NCBI RefSeq assembly: GCF_030287445.1
Contig: NZ_JASVWB010000002.1
Span: forward strand, 6,262,001 to 6,326,000
DNA length: 64,000 nt
Direction: 5' to 3'
Source of the DNA: Streptomyces sp. ALI-76-A
GTDB taxonomy: Bacteria; Actinomycetota; Actinomycetes; Streptomycetales; Streptomycetaceae
The notes under the pieces: generated by a model
The model's database searches: none
What the model was told of the DNA's origin: nothing
Seen by the model: the letters and a program-made list of their open reading frames with translations, nothing else
Program-made: the position numbers and the translations under genes
Shown here: positions 42,928 to 52,135 of the stretch, piece after piece
How the letters are laid out: each line of letters starts with the position of its first letter
Position numbering within the stretch: position 1 is the stretch's first letter

Positions 42928-43944
42928 TCAGGAGGCGGCGACCGGGGCGGGCCCGGTGCTGGTCCGTACCGTCAACTCGGGGGCGATGAGCACGACTTCG
43001 TCGGGTCCGTGGCCGTCCAGCTTGGCGACCAGACGCTCCACGGCGTGCCGGCCCATCTCCTGGGCGGGGATGGCGACGGACGTCAGCCGCACCGAGGCCT
43101 GGACGGCGACCTGGTCGGGGCAGATCGCCACGACCGACACGTCCTCGGGCACGGCCCGGCCCTGCTGGCGCAGCAGGGCGAGCAGCGGCTCGACGGCCGA
43201 CTCGTTCTGCACCACGAACCCGGTGGTGCCCGGGCGTTCGTCGAGCACGCGGGCGAACGTGACGGCCATCGCGTCGTACCCGCCCTCGCACGGCCGGTGC
43301 AGCAGCCGTACGCCCAGCTCCTGGGCTCGGGAGCGCAGTCCGTCGAGGGTGCGTTCGGCGAAGCCGGTGTGCCGTTCGTAGACGGCCGGGGCCTCGCCGA
43401 TGACAGCGATGTCACGGTGCCCGAGCTTCGCCAGATGCTCCACGCACAGCGCGCCGGTCGCCTTGAAGTCGAGGTCCACGCAGGTCAGCCCGGTGGTGTC
43501 GGCGGGCAGCCCGATGAGCACCGAGGGCTGGTCGGTGCCGCGCAGCAACGGCAGCCGTTCGTCGTCGAGTTCGACGTCCATCAGGATCATCGCGTCGGCG
43601 AGCCCGCTGCCGGTGACGCGGCGGACGGCGTCGGGACCCTCCTCGCCGGTGAGCAGCAGGACGTCGTACCCGTGGGTGCGGGCCGTGGTGGCCACCGCGA
43701 TGGCGATCTCCATCATCACCGGCACGTACATGTCGGTGCGCAGCGGGATCATCAGCGCGATGATGTTCGACTTGCTGCTGGCCAGGGCGCGGGCGCCCGC
43801 GTTCGGGTGGTAGCCGAGTTCACGGATGCTCTGCTCGACCCGCTGCCGGGTGGTCGTCGAGATGGACCGCTTGCCACTGAGGACATAGCTCACCGTGCTC
43901 GCCGATACTCCGGCGTGCTGGGCGACCTCGGCGAGGGTGACCAT
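42928..43944 (-). CDS. LacI-family repressor of the polysaccharide locus
   Basis: 338 residues. HTH at 1-56 (LAEVAQHAGVSASTVSYVLSGKRSIS), then a periplasmic-binding-protein-like effector domain. ATG 43944 is preceded by GGAGAG, and the frame upstream of it overlaps the operator and is not coding. Two palindromes of the same type as those in front of GH3 and the transporter operon lie in its own promoter, so it is likely autoregulated and the common repressor of the locus. The effector is probably a xyloglucan-derived oligosaccharide or sugar. Confidence 0.9.
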   Translation of the reverse strand: MVTLAEVAQHAGVSASTVSYVLSGKRSISTTTRQRVEQSIRELGYHPNAGARALASSKSNIIALMIPLRTDMYVPVMMEIAIAVATTARTHGYDVLLLTGEEGPDAVRRVTGSGLADAMILMDVELDDERLPLLRGTDQPSVLIGLPADTTGLTCVDLDFKATGALCVEHLAKLGHRDIAVIGEAPAVYERHTGFAERTLDGLRSRAQELGVRLLHRPCEGGYDAMAVTFARVLDERPGTTGFVVQNESAVEPLLALLRQQGRAVPEDVSVVAICPDQVAVQASVRLTSVAIPAQEMGRHAVERLVAKLDGHGPDEVVLIAPELTVRTSTGPAPVAAS

Positions 43945-43961
43945 CCAGCTCTCCAAGTTTT

Positions 43962-43976
43962 GTGAAGCGCTTCGAC
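43962..43976. promoter_or_regulatory. LacI-type operator, lacI proximal
   Basis: TGTGAAGCGCTTCGACA contains the core GAAGCGCTTC with one asymmetric flank, 20-30 bp upstream of the lacI start codon. Confidence 0.8.
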
Positions 43977-44050
43977 AGTGCGCGGTGGGAACAAAGGCGG
44001 GTGAGGGTGGTTCGACAGTAGCTCCACCGGGGGTGGGTGTCCATAGGTTG

Positions 44051-44064
44051 TCGAAGCGCTTCGA
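44051..44064. promoter_or_regulatory. LacI-type operator, lacI distal
   Basis: Perfect TCGAAGCGCTTCGA. Its centre is 89 bp from the proximal operator, a spacing that could allow DNA looping. Confidence 0.85.
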
Positions 44065-44178
44065 CACGGAGTTCCGGACGGGCCTCGCGCGGGCGTGAGG
44101 CCCGGGGGAGGCCGCGGCCGGCCGGGCGCCGCCCGGCGCTACCGGCGCGGAGGCTCCTGCCTACCACGCCCGGCCGCG

Positions 44179-44400
44179 GCGGACCACGGAACGGGGAGGG
44201 ACACCCGCGCGCGGGAGGCGACGGAACGGGAAGGGAAAGGCACCCGCACGCGAAAGACGGATGGGCAGGCACCCGCACGCGGGAGGCGACGGAACGGGAA
44301 GGGAAAAGGCACCCGCGCGCGGAAGACGACGGAACGGGGAAGGGGGCCCGCGCGCGGAAGACGACGGCGGGCAGAAGGCCGCCTGCGTGCGAAGGCGGCC
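44179..44400. repeat. GC-rich imperfect tandem repeats in a non-coding gap
   Basis: At least five units (44201-44238, 44239-44267, 44268-44307, 44308-44342, 44343-44375) share GGCACCCGCGCGCGGGAGGC followed by GACGGAACGGGAAGGG, with lengths of 29-40 bp; a half unit precedes them. The CCCGCGCGCGGG core is itself palindromic. The open frames across it have arginine-rich shadow composition in all frames, so it is taken as non-coding. Confidence 0.75.
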
Positions 44401-44684
44401 GGCGGGAGGTTCTCCCGCGGGGCAGCGAGGCTCACCGGGCCTCACCGAGGCACCCGTCCGGCGCAAGCCGCCGAGCGGCGCCGCGCACGCCCCTGGCGTT
44501 CACATCGGGCGCCGAAGTCCCCGGCGGGCGGGCCGCCCGGACCCGTCCTCGTCCCGCGCCGGCCTCGGCCGAACGGCGCGCGAGGGGTGGTGGGGCGGGC
44601 CCGGATCGGGTACATACGATCGGGTAGCACCCGTCGGTAACCATACGGCCCCCAAGATCCCGATTCGCGGCGAGGTGAGCCTCC
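44401..44684. other. Rest of the 740-bp gap before the acyl-CoA dehydrogenase gene
   Basis: Apart from the operators and tandem repeats listed separately, I see only a possible -10 (TACGAT, 44615-44620) inside a GATCGGG direct-repeat pair, about 65 bp before the next start codon. No convincing gene is visible. Confidence 0.4.
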
Positions 44685-46616
44685 ATGTCCGCACCACCCA
44701 CCCAACCCACCGTCACCGAGCGTGAAGCACGCGAGGTGGCGGAGGCCGCCCGGGAGCAGGACTGGCGCAAGCCCAGCTTCGCCAAGGAACTGTTCCTCGG
44801 CCGCTTCCGGCTCGACCTCATCCACCCCCACCCCATGCCGCCCGACGAGGACGCCCAGCGCGGCGAGGAGTTCCTCGCCAAACTGCGCGACTTCTGCGAG
44901 ACGAAGATCGACTCCGCGCGGATCGAGCGCGAGGCACGGATCCCGGACGAGACGATCGACGGGCTCAAGGAACTCGGCGCCCTCGGCATGAAGATCGACA
45001 CCAAGTACGGCGGCCTGGGCCTCACGCAGGTCTACTACAACAAGGCCCTCGCCCTGGTCGGCTCCGCGAACCCGGCGCTCGGCGCGCTGCTGTCCGCCCA
45101 CCAGTCGATCGGCGTACCGCAGCCGCTGAAGATCTTCGGCACCCAGGAGCAGAAGGAGACCTTCCTGCCCCGGCTCGCCCGCACGGACATCTCCGCGTTC
45201 CTGCTGACCGAACCGGACGTGGGTTCCGACCCCGCCCGCCTGGCCACCACCGCCGTCCCCGACGGCGACGACTACGTCCTCGACGGGGTCAAGCTGTGGA
45301 CCACCAACGGCGTGGTCGCCGACCTGCTCGTCGTCATGGCCCGCGTGCCGAGGACCGAGGGCCACAAGGGCGGCATCACCGCGTTCGTCGTCGAGGCCGG
45401 CTCCGAGGGCATCACCGTCGAGAACCGCAACGCCTTCATGGGCCTGCGCGGCCTGGAGAACGGCGTCACCCGCTTCCACCAGGTCCGCGTGCCCGCCGCG
45501 AACCGCATCGGCCCGGAGGGCGCGGGGCTCAAGATCGCCCTCACCACCCTCAACACCGGCCGGCTCTCGCTGCCCGCCATGTGTGTCGGCGCCGGCAAGT
45601 GGTGCCTGAAGATCGCCCGGGAGTGGTCGGCGGCCCGGGAGCAGTGGGGCAAGCCGGTCGCGTTCCACGAGGCGGTCGGCTCGAAGATCAGCTTCATCGC
45701 GGCCACGACCTTCGCCCTGGAGGCCGTGCTGGACCTGGCGTCCCAGATGGCGGACGAGGACCGCAACGACATCCGCATCGAGGCCGCCCTCGCCAAGCTG
45801 TACGGCTCCGAGATGGCCTGTCTGATGGCGGACGAACTGGTCCAGATCAGGGGTGGGCGCGGCTTCGAGACGGCCGAGTCGCTGGCGGCCCGCGGCGAGC
45901 GCGCGGTCCCCGCCGAGCAGATCCTGCGGGACCTGCGCATCAACCGCATCTTCGAGGGCTCCACCGAGATCATGCACCTGCTGATCGCCCGCGAGGCGGT
46001 CGACGCCCACCTGTCGGTCGCGGGCGACCTGATCGACCCCGAGAAGTCCCTGTCCGACAAGGCGAAGGCGGGCGCCCAGGCCGGCGCCTTCTACGCCAGG
46101 TGGCTGCCCAAGCTGGTCGCGGGTCCGGGTCAACTCCCGAACTCCTACAGCGAGTTCAAGCATGAGGTCGACCTCTCGCCGCACCTGCGGTACGTCGAAC
46201 GCACCGCCCGCAAGCTCGCCCGCTCCACCTTCTACGCCATGTCCCGCTGGCAGGGCCGGATGGAGACCAAGCAGGGCTTCCTGGGCCGGATCGTCGACAT
46301 CGGCGCCGAACTGTTCGCGATGAGCGCGGCCTGCGTCCGCGCCGAACTCCTGCGCTCCACGGAGGACCACGGCCGCGAGGCCTACCAACTGGCGGACGTC
46401 TTCTGCCGCCAGTCCCGCATCCGCGTCGAGGAGCTCTTCGGCCGGCTGTGGACGAACACCGACGACCTGGACCGCACGGTCGTCAAGGGCGTCCTGTCGG
46501 GCACCTACGCGTGGCTGGAGGAGGGCGTCGTCGACCCGTCGGGCGAGGGACCGTGGATCGCGGACGCGACACCGGGACCGAGCACGAAGGAGAACGTGCA
46601 CCGCCCGATCCGCTGA
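44685..46616 (+). CDS. Acyl-CoA dehydrogenase family protein (long form)
   Basis: 643 residues. The core holds FLLTEPDVGSDPA near 170, KLWTTNG, TTLNTGRLSLPA and the late motif INRIFEGSTEIMHLLIAREAV near 420-440, as in FAD-dependent acyl-CoA dehydrogenases. A C-terminal extension of about 190 helical residues makes it longer than the ~385-residue classical enzymes. Together with the N-terminal extension this resembles the very-long-chain/FadE-like actinobacterial group. GAGGTG precedes ATG 44685. The substrate cannot be deduced. Confidence 0.88.
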   Translation: MSAPPTQPTVTEREAREVAEAAREQDWRKPSFAKELFLGRFRLDLIHPHPMPPDEDAQRGEEFLAKLRDFCETKIDSARIEREARIPDETIDGLKELGALGMKIDTKYGGLGLTQVYYNKALALVGSANPALGALLSAHQSIGVPQPLKIFGTQEQKETFLPRLARTDISAFLLTEPDVGSDPARLATTAVPDGDDYVLDGVKLWTTNGVVADLLVVMARVPRTEGHKGGITAFVVEAGSEGITVENRNAFMGLRGLENGVTRFHQVRVPAANRIGPEGAGLKIALTTLNTGRLSLPAMCVGAGKWCLKIAREWSAAREQWGKPVAFHEAVGSKISFIAATTFALEAVLDLASQMADEDRNDIRIEAALAKLYGSEMACLMADELVQIRGGRGFETAESLAARGERAVPAEQILRDLRINRIFEGSTEIMHLLIAREAVDAHLSVAGDLIDPEKSLSDKAKAGAQAGAFYARWLPKLVAGPGQLPNSYSEFKHEVDLSPHLRYVERTARKLARSTFYAMSRWQGRMETKQGFLGRIVDIGAELFAMSAACVRAELLRSTEDHGREAYQLADVFCRQSRIRVEELFGRLWTNTDDLDRTVVKGVLSGTYAWLEEGVVDPSGEGPWIADATPGPSTKENVHRPIR

Positions 46617-46697
46617 CCGGTCCGGGCCGGCGCGTCCCCTCGGCCCCCGTGCGGGGGACCCGGGGGACGCGCTGTCCGCACACCGCGTCCTTACGGC

Positions 46698-46703
46698 AAC
46701 AAT
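46698..46703 (+). promoter_or_regulatory. Candidate -10 box of a leaderless dxr transcript
   Basis: CAACAAT ends 6 bp before ATG 46710, so transcription would start at the initiation codon itself. The -35 region is weak. The GGAGG directly touching the ATG is too close to act as an RBS, which also favours a leaderless message or a different start. Confidence 0.35.
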
Positions 46704-46709
46704 GGAGGG

Positions 46710-48143
46710 ATGACCGACAGCCCAACCCCCTCAGGGCACGAGGCGCACGCCCCGTCCGCCCCGCGACGCCTCGCACGCACGCTCGCCGCACCCGGCCCCG
46801 ACCCCCGTACGTCCACCACGACGGCCGGGGCCCGGTACGGCGAGAGCACGCTCCCGGCGCCGCAGGGCCCGCCCTCCGGGCGGACGACGGGGCCCGCGCC
46901 CCGCGCCCTGGCCGACCCGCACCTCGTCTACGACCCGGTCGCGGGCGACGGGCCGAAGGACGTGGTGATCCTCGGCTCCACCGGCTCGATCGGCACCCAG
47001 GCCATCGACCTCGTGCTGCGCAACCCCGACCGGTTCCGGGTCACCGGGCTCTCGGTCAACGGCGGCCGGATCGCCCTGCTCGCCGAACAGGCGCGCCGGC
47101 TCAGGGTGCGCACCGTCGCCGTGGCCCGCGAGGACGTCGTCCCGGCCCTGCGCGAGGCCCTGAGCGCCGAGTACGGGAGCGGTGAGCCGCTGCCCGGCAT
47201 CCTCGCCGGACCGGACGCGGCCACCCAGCTCGCCGCCTCCGACTGCCACACCGTCCTGAACGGGATCACCGGCTCCATCGGTCTGGCGCCGACCCTCGCC
47301 GCCCTGGAGGCGGGCCGCACCCTCGCGCTCGCCAACAAGGAGTCGCTGATCGTGGGCGGTCCGCTGGTCAAGGCGCTCGCCGAGCCCGGGCAGATCATCC
47401 CGGTCGACTCCGAGCACGCGGCGCTCTTCCAGGCGCTGGCCTCCGGCACCCGGGCCGACGTGCGCAAGCTCGTCGTCACCGCCTCCGGGGGCCCGTTCCG
47501 CGGCCGGACGAGGGCAGAGCTGGCGCACGTGACGGTCGAGGAGGCCCTCGCCCACCCCACCTGGGCGATGGGCCCGGTGATCACGATCAACTCCGCGACC
47601 CTCGTCAACAAGGGGCTGGAGGTCATCGAGGCGCACCTGCTGTACGACATTCCCTTCGATCGGATTGAGGTGGTCGTGCACCCGCAGTCGTATGTCCACT
47701 CGATGGTTGAGTTCACGGACGGATCCACGATCGCCCAGGCGACACCCCCCGACATGCGCGGCCCGATCGCCATCGGCCTCGGCTGGCCCGAACGCGTCCC
47801 GGACGCGGCGCCCGCCTTCGACTGGAGCACGGCGTCGACGTGGGAGTTCTTCCCGCTCGACAACGACGCGTTCCCGTCGGTGAACCTGGCGCGGCACGTG
47901 GGGCGGCTCGCGGGCACGGCCCCGGCGGTGTTCAATGCCGCCAACGAGGAGTGCGTCGAGGCCTTCCGGGCCGGCGCGCTGCCGTTCGACGGGATCATGG
48001 AGACCGTGACCCGGGTGGTGGACGAGCACGGCACCCCGCGCGCGGGAACCTCGCTCACCGTCGCGGACGTCCTCGAAGCGGAGACCTGGGCGCGGACCCG
48101 GGCCCGGCAACTGGCGGCACAGACGGCGGAGGCCCGTGCATGA
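46710..48143 (+). CDS. dxr: 1-deoxy-D-xylulose 5-phosphate reductoisomerase
   Basis: 477 residues. It makes 2-C-methyl-D-erythritol 4-phosphate with NADPH, the committed step of the MEP isoprenoid pathway. The NADPH motif [10 protein letters not shown] is at 88-97, the metal/active-site [11 protein letters not shown] near 230 and ASGGPFRG near 255. The first ~83 residues are a Pro/Ala/Thr-rich extension absent from the usual ~400-residue enzyme, so either a disordered tail or a start called too early. It overlaps rseP by ATGA. Confidence 0.93.
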   Translation: MTDSPTPSGHEAHAPSAPRRLARTLAAPGPDPRTSTTTAGARYGESTLPAPQGPPSGRTTGPAPRALADPHLVYDPVAGDGPKDVVILGSTGSIGTQAIDLVLRNPDRFRVTGLSVNGGRIALLAEQARRLRVRTVAVAREDVVPALREALSAEYGSGEPLPGILAGPDAATQLAASDCHTVLNGITGSIGLAPTLAALEAGRTLALANKESLIVGGPLVKALAEPGQIIPVDSEHAALFQALASGTRADVRKLVVTASGGPFRGRTRAELAHVTVEEALAHPTWAMGPVITINSATLVNKGLEVIEAHLLYDIPFDRIEVVVHPQSYVHSMVEFTDGSTIAQATPPDMRGPIAIGLGWPERVPDAAPAFDWSTASTWEFFPLDNDAFPSVNLARHVGRLAGTAPAVFNAANEECVEAFRAGALPFDGIMETVTRVVDEHGTPRAGTSLTVADVLEAETWARTRARQLAAQTAEARA

Positions 48144-49444
48144 CGACCCTGATGTTCATCCTCGGCATAGTGGTCTTCGCCGTGGGCCTGCTGGTGTCGA
48201 TCGCGTGGCACGAGCTGGGGCACCTGTCCACCGCCAAGCTCTTCGGCATCCGCGTGCCGCAGTACATGGTCGGCTTCGGCCCGACGCTCTTCTCACGCCA
48301 GAAGGGCGAGACGGAGTACGGGATCAAGGCCATCCCGTTCGGCGGCTACATCCGCATGATCGGCATGTTCCCGCCCGGCCCGGACGGCCGCCTGGAGGCC
48401 CGCTCCACCTCACCCTGGCGCGGCATGATCGAGGACGCCCGCTCGGCCGCCTTCGAGGAGCTCAGGCCGGGTGACGAGAACCGCCTCTTCTACACGCGCA
48501 AGCCGTGGAAGCGGGTCATCGTGATGTTCGCGGGCCCGTTCATGAACCTGATCCTCGCGCTGGCGCTGTTCCTCACCATCCTCATGGGCTTCGGCATCTC
48601 GCAGCAGACCACCACGGTCAGTTCGGTCTCCCCGTGTGTCATCGCGCAGAGCGAGAACCGCGACACCTGCGAGAAGTCCGACCCCGCCTCGCCGGCCGCG
48701 GCCGCGGGCATGAAGGCCGGCGACAGGATCGTCGCCTTCGACGGCGTGCGGACCGACGACTGGGAGACCCTCTCCAACCTCATCCGCGTCAGCGCCGGCA
48801 AGGAGGTGCCGATCGTCGTCGACCGCAAGGGCGCGGAAGTCACCCTCCAGGCGAAGATCGCCACCAACCAGGTCGCCAAGAAGGACTCCAGCGGCACCTA
48901 CGTCCAGGGCGAGTACGTCAAGGCCGGCTTCCTCGGCTTCAGCGCCGCCACCGGCATCGTCAAGCAGGACTTCGGCGACTCCGTGACCTGGATGGGTGAC
49001 CGCGTCGGCGACGCCGTCGACTCCCTCGCCGCCCTGCCCGGCAAGATCCCCGCCCTGTGGGACGCGGCCTTCGGCGACGGCCCGCGCGAGGCGGACTCCC
49101 CGATGGGGGTGGTCGGCGCGGCACGGGTGGGCGGCGAGATCTTCACCCTGGACATCCCGCCGACCCAGCAGCTGGCGATGGCGTTGATGCTGGTCGCGGG
49201 CTTCAACCTCTCGCTGTTCCTCTTCAACATGCTCCCGCTGCTGCCGCTGGACGGCGGCCACATCGCGGGTGCCCTGTGGGAGTCGCTGCGCCGGAACGTG
49301 GCGAAGGTGCTGAGGCGGCCCGACCCCGGCCCGTTCGACGTGGCGAAGCTGATGCCCGTCGCCTATGTCGTGGCGGGGATCTTCATCTGCTTCACGATCC
49401 TCGTGTTGATCGCCGACGTGGTCAACCCGGTGAGAATCTCCTAG
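48140..49444 (+). CDS. rseP: Site-2 (M50) intramembrane metalloprotease RseP/RasP
   Basis: 434 residues with membrane segments at both ends. The zinc site HELGH is at 24-28, a PDZ domain lies near 180-265 ([19 protein letters not shown]), and the third zinc ligand is in [11 protein letters not shown]. It cleaves membrane-anchored anti-sigma factors and signal-peptide remnants. ATG 48140 overlaps the dxr stop. The TAG stop codon (49442-49444) is part of the CTAG at the left end of the 169-bp repeat, so the repeat abuts the gene at its last codon. Confidence 0.93.
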   Translation: MTTLMFILGIVVFAVGLLVSIAWHELGHLSTAKLFGIRVPQYMVGFGPTLFSRQKGETEYGIKAIPFGGYIRMIGMFPPGPDGRLEARSTSPWRGMIEDARSAAFEELRPGDENRLFYTRKPWKRVIVMFAGPFMNLILALALFLTILMGFGISQQTTTVSSVSPCVIAQSENRDTCEKSDPASPAAAAGMKAGDRIVAFDGVRTDDWETLSNLIRVSAGKEVPIVVDRKGAEVTLQAKIATNQVAKKDSSGTYVQGEYVKAGFLGFSAATGIVKQDFGDSVTWMGDRVGDAVDSLAALPGKIPALWDAAFGDGPREADSPMGVVGAARVGGEIFTLDIPPTQQLAMALMLVAGFNLSLFLFNMLPLLPLDGGHIAGALWESLRRNVAKVLRRPDPGPFDVAKLMPVAYVVAGIFICFTILVLIADVVNPVRIS

Positions 49445-49609
49445 TGCCGCGGCAGGCAACGTTTGCCCGTCAAGGAGCGGCGTCCGGTGCGTGCTCTCGG
49501 CGTGCCGGCCGGAAGCCCTCGTACTGGATGTACTTGGGCTTTCGGCCGGTGCGGCGAGAGGGCGTGCCGGGCGTCGCGACGGGGCGAACGTTGCCTGCCG
49601 CGGCACTAG
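49441..49609. repeat. 169-bp inverted-repeat element, copy 2 (MITE-like)
   Basis: Same length and orientation as copy 1 (831-999), with two differences in 169 bp: T for C in the left arm and G for A in the right arm. It has 28-bp terminal inverted repeats, CTAG at both ends, and an imperfect palindromic interior. It separates rseP from ispG and could act as a transcription terminator or structured 3' UTR. No open frame is conserved in it. Confidence 0.9.
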
Positions 49610-49779
49610 CCACCCGGTGTTCACGGCGGCCTGGAACGCTCTGTTCCGGGCCGCCTCCCATTGAGTGGGTTTACGGGCGGGGATGTGCCCGCGCCCAGCG
49701 GCGTGCCGTAATCTCGAAGCCTGGAGCCCGCCGCTGACGGGACCTGGACCTTGATCCACGACTTGGGGTTGCACAGCAG

Positions 49780-50937
49780 ATGACTGCGATTTCTCTCGGC
49801 ATGCCGTCCGTTCCGACCAGGGTTGCCGAGCGCCGCAAGAGCCGGCAGATCCAGGTCGGCTCCGTGGCGGTCGGCGGGGACGCCCCGGTGTCCGTGCAGT
49901 CGATGACCACGACCCGTACGTCCGACATCGGCGCCACCCTCCAGCAGATCGCCGAGCTCACCGCCTCCGGCTGCCAGATCGTCCGCGTGGCCTGCCCCAC
50001 CCAGGACGACGCCGACGCCCTGGCGACCATCGCGCGCAAGTCGCAGATCCCGGTCATCGCGGACATCCATTTCCAGCCGAAGTACGTCTTCGCCGCCATC
50101 GAGGCCGGCTGCGCCGCGGTCCGGGTGAACCCCGGCAACATCAAGCAGTTCGACGATCAGGTCAAGGAGATCGCCAAGGCGGCGAAGGAGCACGGCACCC
50201 CGATCCGCATCGGCGTGAACGCGGGTTCGCTGGACCGGCGCCTGCTCCAGAAGTACGGCAAGGCGACCCCCGAGGCCCTGGTCGAGTCCGCCCTGTGGGA
50301 GGCGTCCCTCTTCGAGGAGCACGACTTCCGGGACATCAAGATCTCGGTGAAGCACAACGACCCGGTCGTGATGATCGAGGCGTACAAGCAGCTCGCCGCG
50401 CAGTGCGACTACCCCCTGCACCTCGGCGTGACGGAGGCCGGCCCCGCCTTCCAGGGCACGATCAAGTCCGCGGTCGCCTTCGGCGCGCTGCTCTCGCAGG
50501 GCATCGGTGACACCATCCGCGTCTCCCTGTCGGCCCCGCCGGTCGAGGAGGTCAAGGTCGGCAACCAGATCCTGGAGTCGCTGAACCTCAAGCAGCGCGG
50601 ACTGGAGATCGTCTCCTGCCCGTCCTGCGGTCGCGCCCAGGTCGACGTCTACACGCTGGCCGAGGAGGTCACCGCCGGCCTCACCGGCATGGACGTCCCG
50701 CTCCGCGTCGCCGTCATGGGCTGCGTGGTGAACGGGCCGGGCGAGGCCCGCGAGGCCGACCTCGGCGTCGCCTCCGGCAACGGCAAGGGCCAGATCTTCG
50801 TCAAGGGCGAGGTCATCAAGACCGTCCCCGAGTCGAAGATCGTGGAGACCCTCATCGAGGAGGCCATGAAGCTCGCCGAACAGATGGAGGCGGACGGCGT
50901 CACCTCCGGCGAGCCGTCGGTGTCGGTGGCCGGCTGA
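49780..50937 (+). CDS. ispG: 4-hydroxy-3-methylbut-2-enyl diphosphate synthase (flavodoxin/ferredoxin)
   Basis: 385 residues, late step of the MEP pathway. The 4Fe-4S ligands are C280 and C283 in SCPSCGR and C315 in GCVVNGPGE, with E322 as the fourth position. The TIM barrel contains [17 protein letters not shown]. No good RBS precedes ATG 49780, but the N-terminus matches the family. Clustering with dxr and rseP is the usual actinobacterial order. Confidence 0.95.
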   Translation: MTAISLGMPSVPTRVAERRKSRQIQVGSVAVGGDAPVSVQSMTTTRTSDIGATLQQIAELTASGCQIVRVACPTQDDADALATIARKSQIPVIADIHFQPKYVFAAIEAGCAAVRVNPGNIKQFDDQVKEIAKAAKEHGTPIRIGVNAGSLDRRLLQKYGKATPEALVESALWEASLFEEHDFRDIKISVKHNDPVVMIEAYKQLAAQCDYPLHLGVTEAGPAFQGTIKSAVAFGALLSQGIGDTIRVSLSAPPVEEVKVGNQILESLNLKQRGLEIVSCPSCGRAQVDVYTLAEEVTAGLTGMDVPLRVAVMGCVVNGPGEAREADLGVASGNGKGQIFVKGEVIKTVPESKIVETLIEEAMKLAEQMEADGVTSGEPSVSVAG

Positions 50938-50982
50938 CGGTCCGCCGGGGACCTCGGCCTCCGCGATCCCGGCCCGGCGGAC

Positions 50983-51057
50983 CCAGCCCGTCCGGCGTTC
51001 GAGGACGACGCCCCTTCAGGGCCGAACCGGGGGTCCGGGGGCGGCGGCCCCCGGGGA
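50983..51057. repeat. Dispersed Streptomyces intergenic repeat with hairpin after ispG
   Basis: AGCCCGTCCGGCGTTCGAGG is followed by the hairpin CCGGGGGC/GCCCCCGG (51035-51054). It is of the same family as 20891-20950 and probably also terminates ispG transcription. Confidence 0.65.
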
Positions 51058-51174
51058 ACCACGATCGCCCCGGGCCGATGGCGACCGGGCGGCGACCCGA
51101 ACGCAGGGCGGCACCGCTCAGCTTCCGCGGGTACAGTGCGGAGATCAGCAGACCCCAGTGTGAGGCTCCCGTCC

Positions 51175-52023
51175 GTGTTGACCCAGACGACCTCCCGGGT
51201 CCTCGAACCGAGCGACCTGGACGCCGCACTCGCCGTCCTCGACCGTGAGCCGGTCGCGAACGCCTTCGTGACCTCGCGGATCCAGGTGGCGGGCCTCGAC
51301 CCGTGGCGGCTCGGCGGCGAGATGTGGGGCTGGTACGAGGGCGGCATGCTGACGTCCCTGTGCTACGCGGGCGCCAACCTGGTCCCGATCTGCGCCACCC
51401 CGCGAGCCGTCCGCGCCTTCGCCGACCGGGCCCGCCGGGCCGGCCGCCGCTGCTCCTCCATCGTCGGCCCCGCCGAACCCACCACCCAGCTCTGGCGGTT
51501 GCTGGAGCCGAACTGGGGCCCGGCCCGAGAGGTGCGCACCCGCCAGCCCCTCATGGTCACCGACCGCATGCCGACCGACATCGCCCCGGATCCTCGCGTC
51601 CGCCGCATCCGCAAGGACGAGCTGGAGACGATCATGCCGGCGTGCGTGGCGATGTTCACCGAGGAGGTCGGCGTCTCTCCCATGGCCGGCGACGGCGGTC
51701 TGCTCTACCAGGCCCGGGTCGCCGAACTCGTCGGCGCCGGGCGCTCGTTCGCCCGCCTCGACGACCACGGCAAGGTCGCCTTCAAGGCGGAGATCGGCGC
51801 CGCCACGGACCGCGTCTGCCAGATCCAGGGCGTCTGGGTGGCCCCCGAGTACCGGGGGAGAGGCCTGGCGGCGCCCGGCATGGCGGCCGTACTGCGCTAC
51901 GCGCTCGCGGACGTGGCCCCGGTGGCGAGCCTGTACGTGAACGACTTCAACACCGCGGCACGGCGGACGTACCGGAGGGTCGGCTTCCAAGAGGTGGGCG
52001 CCTTCATGAGCGTCCTGTTCTGA
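51175..52023 (+). CDS. GNAT-family N-acetyltransferase with DUF4081-like N-terminal half
   Basis: 282 residues. The C-terminal half has the acetyl-CoA binding motif IQGVWVAPEYRGRGLAAPGM and the terminal NDFNTAARRTYRRVGF; the N-terminal half (about 1-120) is a second, degenerate domain seen in actinobacterial members. GTG 51175 is chosen because GAGG lies 9 bp upstream; GTGs at 51136 and 51160 are in frame. The substrate is unknown. Confidence 0.82.
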   Translation: MLTQTTSRVLEPSDLDAALAVLDREPVANAFVTSRIQVAGLDPWRLGGEMWGWYEGGMLTSLCYAGANLVPICATPRAVRAFADRARRAGRRCSSIVGPAEPTTQLWRLLEPNWGPAREVRTRQPLMVTDRMPTDIAPDPRVRRIRKDELETIMPACVAMFTEEVGVSPMAGDGGLLYQARVAELVGAGRSFARLDDHGKVAFKAEIGAATDRVCQIQGVWVAPEYRGRGLAAPGMAAVLRYALADVAPVASLYVNDFNTAARRTYRRVGFQEVGAFMSVLF

Positions 52024-52135
52024 GGAGCGCCGAGGCCGGCGGTCCCGGAGCGCGGGGCCGTACCGACAGGCGGTCCGGAGCGGACGCACCCACCGCACCG
52101 GGCAGCACACCCGCGCCCCCCTGTACGCTCCCCGC

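Noticed and set aside
44037..44640. Open frames across the lacI upstream repeats (up to 196 codons)
   Set aside because: All forward frames are open because of GC-rich repeats; Arg/Gly/Pro-rich products, no RBS, and overlap with operators.
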